The translations under genes and the position numbers were made by a program. Source: Lepisosteus oculatus (Eukaryota > Chordata > Actinopteri > Semionotiformes > Lepisosteidae). From it: a stretch of 64,000 bases of DNA. The notes beneath the pieces were generated by a model. That model saw nothing but the letters and a program-made list of their open reading frames with translations, was not told the origin of the DNA and made no database searches. The stretch spans positions 32,187,148 to 32,251,147 of the forward strand of contig NC_090706.1 in the NCBI RefSeq assembly GCF_040954835.1, in the 5' to 3' direction. Positions 10,892 to 22,800 of this stretch are shown here, piece by piece (position 1 is the stretch's first letter; every line of letters begins with the position of its first letter).

Positions 10892-13800
10892 ATGGAGGCT
10901 GTTTATGAGGGTGCAGAAGTCAAGATAATAACAGAAGATGTGGAAGGATGTTATACCTTTATGGAGGTCTCATCACCCAAAAGGAAAAAGAAGAGTAAAA
11001 ATCATGGGGAAAATGCAGAAAAAGCAAAAAAGCCAAGGTATTGCATGTGATAAAACAATATAGCCTTTATATATATATATATTTTTAAAGTACACCATTG
11101 ATTTCTGTATGTAGATAAATATTCTTTATAAATATATCTAGAGATTACTTTAATGTAACCTCTTCCTAGTCTGAGTGTCCGTGGGTTTAATTTCCACAAA
11201 ATCACTCAAAGCTTTTGATGGTTTCTATTTATTTTATTAATTGTATATTCGATCACACAGCAATTGTCCTCAATTTTTAATCGTCTTGCTTTCAGGTCAG
11301 CATACCTGCTCTACTACTTTGACATACATCAGAGTATGCAGCAGGAATATCCCGACATCCCTCAATCAGAAATCAATAAGAGGATCAGTGAAAGCTGGAA
11401 GAGACTGAATGTAGCAGACAAGGGCTATTATTTGGAGAGAGCCAAGCTGGAGAAGGAAGGGATTGATCCAGTGAGTTACTTTTGTCCTTATTTTGCTGCC
11501 TGACCACTATATTAGCCTTTCATTTTAATTAAGGTGGCTGTCACCTCCACCCTCCTGCTAAAACTGTAGTGTTTATGTGCATACGGTGAGCCTTGCCTGA
11601 ATGATTACCTCTAAAATTCCTGGTGATTTTTAACAATAAATGGCACAAATTAATTCCTTATTTACGTGCTTTGCATATATATATACGATTGAAGCCTTCA
11701 AAATTCTGTGACATTTCAGTCATTCACAGCACTTAGCTAGTGGTCGTATTTACACAATGAATGGCCTGCAAACGGATTGATGTGGGCAAACATGCTGAAA
11801 AATTAATGACTGCTCAACGTTACATTCCCTTTTTTTCTCCCCCCCTCCCCCAGAATAACCAGATGGCTGGAATTTCAGCAGACGTCCCAGGTTTCCGCAA
11901 AATCCTGCCCCGCGCAAATTATTATATTTTACCAAAAAGTGCTGTAGCAGACGAAAGGGCGGTCAATCAGGTGGAAGTCTGTTTGGAGACCGAGGCTCAG
12001 GAGCAGCAGGAGGGCACCCCCATTCCTCACACCCTCTCTCACGAGGCCCTCTTCTCCCCTATGGGCCTCGGCAGCGAGGTAGAGCTGTCTGAGCAGTGCA
12101 TCGCCATCGAGGCACTGAGTGGTGAGACGGCTACGGCTCTCACTCAGTCTGGGGCCCTTCAGGAGATTCTGTCCCAGTACTCCGGGGCCAGCCAGGATGG
12201 AACAGCTACAGGGTTTGTGGTGAAAGAGGAGGCAGTGGAGATGACCGAAGGCTATGGAGCGGTCAGCGTGCTCATCGAAGAAGCGACTGTCACCAGCCCG
12301 ACTGTGCAGCAGACTCAGGAAGAAACCCACCTTGTCACTATCATTCCAAATCAGGTTTGGCTGGATTCTGGGGGGGGGGTGGGGTGTCAAATTTTTTTGT
12401 GCTCAGTAAATAGGGTCCTCCTAAGCTGTTTCGGCACTGGCTGTTGTTTGCAATGACTTTTGTGGCACCACCGGGGGTGGGAGGAGTTTAGGCCTGTACC
12501 GACAAGCCAACTAGGCTGTGATATTATTTAGAAGTAGTTCAGTCCCCTGTCTAACACAAGAATCCTGTTGTTTGTATTGAAGGCCTGCGGTGCAAAGGAT
12601 TGGAATAGTTTGATAATGCATGCTTGGGTGCATGCCAAGTGGTGTCTTTGTCCCTGCTGTGGCCCAGGTGTTGAAGTGATTTGGCTTAAATATTGATTGG
12701 CAGATTCAAAGTTAGTCGCCATAAAAGTAATTGGCAATTATACATTTATTAAAAATGACTACGCCTATTTAAAAACATGTGTAATATGCCTGACCGACTT
12801 ATTAGAACTATAGCAGAGACAAATATTGAACTTGGCAGAACTACTAACATGCCGTATTAGAAAATTGAATCGTATCTGAGCATGTAGGATTAGCCTACAG
12901 GTTAATTTATTATCTTCTCCCTCACCTCAACACAGCCTTCAGCCATCTGGATTCATTAAGGGCTGGCACTACGTAAGGGCTGTGGGTTCCAGATACCTTT
13001 CATAAACTTAGAAATGAGCTTTCTCATTGCTGAAAACCCACAGAACTATCTTGATGGGTTTTCAATCCCTAATACAGTATATCAACAGTACCCAAGGCTT
13101 TATGTGTGAGAAATGTAGTGAATTATGCTAATCTTTTGTGTCACAACACATTTTGTTTTTGTTTCAGTAAAACAAACCTTTATATTATTTAGGATATTAA
13201 TAGAAATGATGAAATGTTCCAATTCCTTCTCTAGGAGCTGGTGGATACCAATGTCTCTGCTGGAACCAGTCCACTTGTTATGGTTCCTTTGAACACAAGG
13301 CCTGACCCAAACCCAAAACCATCCTTTAAACTGGTCAGTTTATTTATATTTACTCTTTTTTCGTCTGACTTAAATTAAAATTGTATAAACAGCTATATCT
13401 GTATTTTTTAATGTGATAGAAGTACTTAACAATGCGTGTGATTAAACATTTTCTCACAAATTGTAAAGTAAATACTTTCTTCATGTTTTTTTTTCTATGA
13501 ATGGCCAAAACATTTTTTTTTAATCAGCAGGCGCCATCTTTTTGAAAACGGGGGTGCCACATGAGTTGTAATTGCTCCTGTGCTCCAGTGTGGTAATGAC
13601 ATTAAAGGTTCGATGCAGTAGTGAGGTGACAGTTATCTGGTAAAGGGTTTGTAAAGGCTTGTGATGTCTGTGTGTTGTAGTCAATAAAATACACCAGGAG
13701 GGGGAGAGGAAGCTGTCAGACCCCAGGCTGCTCCTTCACCTATGTCACTCGGCACAAGCCCCCACAGTGTCCTCAGTGTGGAAAGCACCTGGGTGGGAAG

Positions 13801-16800
13801 TGGGTTCCCAGTGTAAGTCCAAATCTTTCTTTCTTCCTGCCTGGGCGGGGTAGAAGAAAATCGTATTAAGGCACAGCATTTCTGTGATGCATGCACTTTG
13901 TGTCGAGTAGCCTTTGGAAGAATGCCATCTTTGATCTTTGTGTTCTTAATATTGTTTATACAATAAGCCATTAAAAACACCTTATCTGATTGCCTCTTTG
14001 CAGAAAAGGCCTTATTATAATTTTGTATATTTGTGGATAGAAAACCTAGTGGTTTGTGATGTGTCAGTAAGGTGGTGCTGTGTGGGTTTCAGAACAGGTT
14101 AAGCCCTGGCGCATTCCTCACTAATGTCCATGCAGAGGTTCAGGCATACTAGAAGCAGGATTCGAGATGCTTATAGTTATCATAATATGATCTTTTACCA
14201 GCAGTGACTTCCTGTTTTTTATAGGTAAAGTCCTTACTTATGTCTAGGACCTCATTAGGCTGAATCTCACTGTGGTTTCTGTAGTGTTTAGCAGTCTGAG
14301 TTTACAGTATGTAATACTGCCTTGGATGGGATGCAAGTCCATTACTCAGCATTGCTGGGGGAAACTTGTACCCATTTACACAGCTGGGTAGACTAGATTA
14401 TTCCTCACAGGTACAACAAGACGTTTCTGCGGTGAGGACTACAAAACACAGTCTCCAGTTAGGAGTCTAGAATCCTCGCCAATACTTTAATCTTACAGTT
14501 TCTAACAAAGTGCCACCCTTTCAAGCGTTTTGCGGAAATGGAAAATGCGTTGGCTTGTATTGATCCCAACTGATGGCTTCTCTTGCGCACTGTTCAGCAG
14601 GGAAAGAAAGCCCAGTCCAGGGCAACAACAACAGCAGCTGCAGTCAACAGAGGCTCTTCCCGAGAGCAGCAGAAATGTGTTGGTGAGGTCAGCTTACCAC
14701 CTCTGGAGTCTTCGGAGTCAGTGACGCAGCTTATTGTGGCAGCATCCTCATGTGACACTGACGCTAAAGCACAGTGGAAAGAAATGCTGGCAACAAGCCC
14801 AGCCGGTACAGTCTGTGCCACCCAGTGCAGGACAGAGGGAAGTGACTTGGAGAGTGAGGGAACCAAAAATACTGGAGTAGAATGGCCTGCAATTACGGAG
14901 AAGTCAACACCAGGGGGCACCAGAAACAAAAGTCCAGCCTTAATGCTTCCTTCGACAAAGAATCCTGCAGTGTAAGATACCACCTTTAAGTATAGATCTA
15001 GTAATTTACTTTCTTACTGTTATTGTAATATTCTAATATATAATATACATGGAATTTTTTATGTTTATCCCTCATGTGGAATATTTTATCAATTTGAAAT
15101 TTGTCAGCTATACTTTAAGGTCCTTATTTTGTAATTATTTTAATTTTTTAGATGGAAGACTGACCTTTCATCTGTAGGGAAAATTGCCCCCTTTCAGTGA
15201 TGTAAAGAGATTAAGAAAATGGTTAATCAAATTGTCAAAATTTGAAGTCTGATCAAGTTTGATTTCTCACAGTAGTTCTCCCGTTATAAATGTCTCCAAT
15301 ATGAAGACCAAACTGCGAGAGAAGTCTACAGTAATTGGGTCAAAACGTCCAATACGAGCCATTCTCCCTGCTCCTACTCAGACAGGTGAGATGTTACTGA
15401 TTATTTTCTTCTTACTTGGAGTTGAGTAACACATTTTAGAATATTGTTTGGGTGGGAGGGGTTTGTAAACTTCTTCTAAAGAAAAAGTGCATCATAATGT
15501 GAAGTGTTGTATGTTAAAGAACTTTTGTTTTATATGCGCATTTATTCCGCTGTCTCCTGGAATGTCTTTGTAAAAGGCTTCTATTTCTTTTAACTTTGGT
15601 AGAACAAGACTTATGGGTAAAACCTTTTGAAACTCAAAATACATTCAGAAGAATTTAAAAAGAAGAAAACATCCACATGAATAAGATTCCACTATGCAAA
15701 AAGTCATCAATCAGAATTAAATTATTTTCCCCGTTAACAGGTCCTGATCACGGTACTACTTATGTCCAATGGGTAGCTCTGCCTCCAGATAAAATGAAGG
15801 ATTTAGAAACACCCAAGAATAACGGCAAAACAAGTAAGCTTTAACCTTGAGCAGTGTGAATTAGCCATTGCCATTAATGTGTCTTGGGTATCTGTCTTGC
15901 ATGCAACCAAACTATGAATTAAAGATCCTTTCAAAACCATAGGCTGACCATGGTATAGCATTCTGCAGACTTTCTAAACGAGTGGCACTGACAAAACTAA
16001 AAGCAAAGTCACGAGATATTGAACATAACACATTGAATGAGTATTGCTAACCATATTAATTTAAGCCATTCACTTCTGAAGTGAAAGCATAAGCAGAATG
16101 GAACAAACTTTTACCTGTTCCTTTAGAGCAGGGTAGCTGTAAGTGTTGCCATGATTTTGGTGAACAAATTTGATAAATGCTTAACACAAGGTGGAGTATA
16201 TTCTGAAACACTGTTGCAGCTTTTCTTTTGCATTGTTTTTAGTTGTAGATAAATGCTATAAGTTATGATTAAGGTTGTATTAGTATATTTGTTTCTATTC
16301 TTTTTTATAGCAAAGAGGTCCTCTGTAAAGGTGTCAGGACTGAAGCCCAGTACATTGAAGCAATTAGGACATCCAGTCAAATCAGTGAATGAAGAACAAG
16401 TGAGATGATTTGCTTCTTTTAGTCAATTGATGTATTAGTACAATTTTTACATTTTCTCTCCAAATACACATTTATGTGATTAATATATAGAAAATAAGTC
16501 TAAGATCAATTAACATAATTAATAATGTTTTGTCAATTATGAGAATGTGAAACAGATCAGGATACTTTCTTATCAAGTCACTTTCAATTTAATCTTTTGT
16601 GCACCATGATTCCTACATTTTTCTGAGGTGTTGTTCCATGTCTTTAGGCTCTTCCTAGTCCAATCAATAGCAATTCAAATGCTTTGACTGAAAAAGGAGT
16701 GAAGATCGTGTCAGTGTTATCTTATAAGCAAAGTCCTATCACCTCTCTTGTAAGTATTGTCTTAATGATTCCCATAGCCAGTTTCGCCCCAGCACTTACC

Positions 16801-19800
16801 ATTCAGTCATGAACTTACTGTATATTGAAATATATGGGGAGCTAAAATGTTTCTAGGCAAATATTTGAGAGCTACAAAGTATTAGAAAAATGAACTCATT
16901 TCCTAACTTCCAAAGTGTAACAGACAAATCATTGTTTTTTATTCAGCACTTGTGTTTTATTCTCATCAGGATCTTGGGTTATCAACAGCCCGTGGACGAG
17001 GAAAGTGTAAAAACCCCTCCTGTGATTATGTTTACAAAAACAGGCACAAACCACATATGTGCCCCAGCTGTGGGTGGGACCTAACCACGGAAAAGAAACC
17101 CAAAATGTTTGTAAGTGTGCCCTGAGACTGTTGTCTATAATTCTGTTTGTTCCAATGTGGGTATGACATCTTTAAGTTGTAGTAACAGTCAGTAAAGACA
17201 AAGGAATTCTCCCCCTCCTCCCCACTTAATGTGGGCTCATCGTAATGAAAACACCCTCTTTTGATTTGCTAGTGAATCACTCATTACCTCAGCTAACAAT
17301 GCTTAACTTCCTGATATATATCTGGATCCTCTCACTAGAATGCAGGGTGTGTATGGTGTGGCATACATAATAAAACAAAACATTTTTTATGGCAAAGAGT
17401 TCTGCCCATCATGTTAATTGGGCTTGAAGTAGCTGGCCGATCTAGCCTTTTAATCATTGTCCAGGAGTTTGCTGCTTTGTTTCAACAAGGGCCACAAGTG
17501 GCCCTTGCCTATAGAGCTCTGCTTTACTTTGTGCCAGAGAGAAGAGACAGTGGTCTGGCCAAAAGGGGTCTGTCACTGATTCAGTGCATATTGTGAGGAA
17601 ATAATGTGGCTTACAACTGGAATTCTTTCTGAAATCTTCTCTAGTTGACATGAGTGTGTGTATCAGCTCGGAGACAGAATTTCAACCTTATTTCTAGGCA
17701 GGCTTGCTTCAGATGTTCTGGAACATAGGTCTCTTTTGCTGTTTACCATCATTATGCTGTTGGGAAAACAGGGATTAAATTAGGTTTTAAAAGCTTGGGA
17801 AAGCTAAGTACATAACAGATCGGATGTTGAGTGGATTTGGTAGTTTAAACAGGGCGGACTCTGAGAGCCTGTGTTTGTTTGAACAGAACGTGCCTGTTTC
17901 TGTCCCTGGCTTGCTGGACCCTTACCAACCCCTGAACGCTGCCCAGAAGGAGGTGCAGCGGCAGTCCACCCTGCAGCTGCTCCGTAAGACTGTGCTGATT
18001 CCCGAGAGTGAGGCCGAGCTGGTGGAGGCCATGGCTCTTATCCAGGAGCTCAACAGCACCCAAGTGGTCCTTTCCACAGCCAATGAAGAGACCATTGCCA
18101 TTGAACAATCAGGATGGCCGCGCTATTATGAGTCTTCTGCCTCCCAGTGCTTGCTCTGCAACTGTCCTCTCTTCAAAGGCGGGCAGAAGTGAGTCCCTTA
18201 TTTGGCACCAAAGCTTGGGACTTGACATATGCTTAATGGGCATGTTGAAATATTTTTATTTCTTTTGGCAGGGTGGTTACAGTGTGTACCACTTCTGTGT
18301 CATGTAGACTTTATAGTACTAAAAACATGGTTCATAAATCTGTGCTAGTGAAATGACTGAAGATATCAGAACTGATGTGATTATTGTGGTTTATAAGTAC
18401 AAACTGCAAACTTAAAATATAATTTTTCAATATTTATTCCATTAAAAAGCAATACATTTATCTCTGCCTGTTGCTGATTTTTAGTAAGTTTGACATTTTT
18501 TGTGTGAAGTGTGTGAAACTGCCTTCTCATCTAATTGGTCAATTATCTTGTTTTTTTTTTACATTTTTAGCTCAGTAGCTGGACAAGAAGACTGTTGGCT
18601 GTTGACTGACTCCCACATACAAACTGCCACTGTTCAGCTCAAGATTTGTTTGAATCCTCAGTGTCTGGCACTTCATAGCTTCAGTGACATCCATTTAGGT
18701 AGCAGACTGCATGATGCCTATCAGTTTCGTTACAGTTTCTCAGAGTTGTAGAAGCAGCGTTTAAAAAAAAAAACTTCTTGAATGAGATTAATTTTAAATG
18801 ATGCATTAATTTTAACCTCTGAATTTTATGAAAAGTGCCATGTAATAAAACGTTTAAGTACATCTAATCAGTGTAACATATCTAATAGCTCAGTATATTG
18901 AAATGCAAGTTATTTTACCTGCTGTTTTAACCTTAGGAGTTAATGTTTGTTGTTTGTGTTTGTAGGTCTCTTTAATGTTGGCAACAAGCTGTTGGTGAGC
19001 ATTGATATTTTGTTCAAGATTAGAAATCAAATCAAACTGGGGCACAACCCAAAAGAAGCTGCACTACTAATTCTGGAAAATGTTCAGAACCAGCCAGGTA
19101 AAAGTACACAGCATAAAGTTTCAAAGGTGTTGGTGAAAATGAACAATGATGTATTTTGTCTGGTTGAAAATACTAGTATTATGTGTTTCATCAGTTATTC
19201 TCTAAGATTTGATTTGATTCATCCAAATGATTAATCTATTCTTCAAGAATTTCTGGTCATTAAGTAATTATTTTTTTCCTAATTGTTTCATTATCAAAAT
19301 GAATCCACCGAGTAAAACTCGAGTAAAATTAGGACAGCACTTGGGCTTTTCGATTTTTCTTTCATATGGAACTGTCCTGGGACTGCACAAAGAAAACTTT
19401 TTTATAATGTCTTCCTTGAAAACAGCTCTTGTACATCATTGCGAATGACACTTTCCAATGAATGAGGGTTTCTGGTTGATCTCCGGTGGGGATTTCTGAT
19501 AGTTCATGTATCAGAAGATGCCCTGATTGCCTGTTTCTTTCCCAGTGAATACTCTGAATCCCAGTGAACTGTCCCACATTCTGGAGCTGCTGTGCAGTGG
19601 GTATTGGGCCTTCGAGTGTCTCACTGTCAGGGACTATAACGACATGATCTGTGGGGTGTGTGGCATTGCTCCAAAGATGGAGATAGCACAGAGGAACACG
19701 GATAATGTCCTCCATCTGAAAAATATGGAGGTAAGACAAGAATAAATGGAAATTAATTAGACTATATTAGTTAGTCCAAATTGCTGGTTTTGAACTTTTT

Positions 19801-22800
19801 TGTTCATTGGGTAATTACTTTCTATTACATGCCTGTATTTTTTTTTCATAAATAATATCAACATGATGCACTTTAAAGTGTAAATCAATTAAAATCCTGT
19901 GTTTATGGTTTACCTTTTTGTTTTGCTGTCAAAATGACTCCAAATAGCATAATGTAACCTTTCAATAGAAAACATTAATTTTTGTTTCCTTTTCCCAGTT
20001 TACATGGCCAGATTTCCAGGCTCCTGATGAAGTCAATGTGGATGATTTCTGGTCAACAATGGAAAGTGAAGCAATTGAGCAAGCAGCCTTCCCCTCCAGT
20101 ATCCCTATTACCAAGTTTGATGCATCTATCATCGCACCTTTCTTTCCTCCTCTGATGAGGAACTCCGTCATTATTAACACTGAGAAGGACAAAAATTTTT
20201 CTGATCAAGCAGCTGTAGGTATGAATAGAAATTCAGGAGGAACAGCGGATACAGAGCTACAGAAAACTTGTGTTTGGGGAAGAAAGTGTTATTTGTTTAT
20301 TTTGTGATGTCTACACGTCACCATAGGCAACAACTTATAAAATAATTTTATTTTTGCATTTCATGTAAGCTTAAATTTGACTTTTCAAAAGAAATCATGT
20401 CTGTCTGACTGCATGTATATTTATTGTGTTGCATGGAAGTGAGTAAAGAAGACGTATATGACATTCTTTTTTGCTTTTTAGGTAACATTGCAGCCTTGGT
20501 GAGATTAATTCATGAAGGTACTTTCAAACCAGATCAAGTGAATGAATACAGCAAAGAGGAACTGAGAGATTTTCTCCATTATTGCAGCGTTCCCAATGAA
20601 CCAGAAGACACAGAGGTATGAGACAGTCATCCATCTAGGTCTTTAATATTACCACAGAATCAGCAGTTCTCAGTTGTTAAGGATTATGTTTTTCAAGAAA
20701 AGGCTAATGGATAACTCTGAAACAGTCCTTTTTATTAACAAAAACATCATAGAATCAGTTATGGGTTGTATAATACAATATTAAAAATGTTGTACTGTTA
20801 TATTAGTATTGCACACAAAAAATCTGATTTCTCATCAATAATTCATTTCTAGAAAACACAAACATCACAGTTATCCCCACTTGGAAGGATTCCTTTTAAA
20901 ACAATCCAACAAAATCACATTTACAGTAATATTCAAAATATATTTTGTGATTATTTGTTATTAAAAACCCACAATCCAATCTATAACTTCTCTTATAGGC
21001 TATTTTTGTTATTTTTTTTATCTGGGATATGAATAAATATGGAGGGCACTGCATATGTGATATAGAGTACATACTATATTATACATCTGTTGTTCCTGTT
21101 ACATCTTTTGCTGTACCTATACACACAAGTAACATAAACTGCAAGACAGATTTTATAAACACATAGTATTGCAATGCACACTTTCAAAATCACTTAGAAT
21201 GTCATTCGTCATTAAAAACAGCTGTGATTTAGTAGTTTTCCATTTTAATTAATGTGAAATGTGTTTTGGTATGCATAACAAATGTCTAATTAATATAAGC
21301 AGTGAACATTCAGATCAGATAAGAAAGATACAAATTATATCTTGTGGTTTTGCTTATCTAATTTATACAATACCTGAAAAAACATGTAATGGACAATTAA
21401 AGTAACTTCGTACAATTAAAACATGAATCATGTTCTTGTATATGTAAATTCTTTGTTTTTAATTCTGAATGATTTGTTTCTTCTTGTTTTGGTATTTTAA
21501 GTGTTCAAACAATAAATGCATGCTACTGGTATTTACGATTTAATACTAGCTAATGTGCTCTAAGACCATGTGTTTGGGGAAGGTGCAGAATAGTGTTTAA
21601 TGTCTTATTGATTTATTACCAAAGGATTATGGGTTATAGTTCCTACTGCAGACATTACCATTGTACCCTTGAACAAGGTAGTTTCACTGGTTGCTTCAGG
21701 TCACTGAGATGCATAAATGTGTAACTATGCATCCATTCTGGAATGGAGCCTTGTACACTTAATGCTGTGTAAGCTGGGGTGTGCCCTAGCTTGCTGAGCC
21801 TCTAGAATCAAGTGAAGACTTTATTTATACAGTATCATTTTAAAGATTTTTTTCTTTTGCCGTTTTTTTTATATTCATATAAATGCAAACACTAATAAGA
21901 TGTTTTATTTTACCTTTTGATCAGGGAAGATCAATATACTGATATTCCATTGTACTGTGACCCGACACATTGATGCAATTTCAATCAAGTGTTTTGAATA
22001 GTATGAAGAACAGCAGATGGAAATAACGACTAAACCTTTTTTTTTGTTAAAATGATACTGAATGTGCTGGACAATAAGGAAAGGTGAAACCTGAGCTGAG
22101 GTGACACTGAGATGAACTAATTCACTAGTTGGCAAGGGTAATACCAAAGGCAGATGTTCAGGGTAAAGAAATGCTTTGCTGCAGATGGAAGTACACTACA
22201 GTAACATAAACAGGGAAACCCAGTCTGTTACAGTGTTTTGAGCAAACACATTAAAGCAAGGTGGCTGGGAAAATCAATCAATCAGATCAGGAATTTCTAA
22301 AATCATTGTTTAAAAAAAACACAATTTCATATTAACACTCCACTGATGTAACAGGGAATTAATAATGCAAGACCTTGAAGATGAGACACAGTGTTTTGAA
22401 GTTCTGAAATAAACTGAAATCTAGTGTAGGGAATGTAAAACAGGGGATGCATATAGTGGACAAAAAATGGAAACACCTTGGTAACAGAGTAAAGTAAAAG
22501 CAAGGACTTCCACACGTGTGGCCCATGTGTTGATTGAAGAAGTAACATCGCAGCACACAGCGTGTATTGAAATGTTGGATTGGTCTAGATGCCTGTAACC
22601 ATGGCTAGCATGGCTGCAAGAGAAGACCCCAGTGACTTAGAAAGAGGGGTGATTGTTGGGGTGCATTTAGCAGAAGCTTCAGTGCCCATTACAGGACAAT
22701 TTGATGATGTTTCATGAGCAACAGTGATTAAGGTAATGGGAGGATGGAACTTCCAGTGGAATCAGCTCAGTGCATAGGGTAGAAATGCCTACTCCAGGAT

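Noticed and set aside
11929-12390. 153-aa minus-strand open frame
   Set aside because: It is the antisense shadow of the large HMGXB3 exon 11854-12354.
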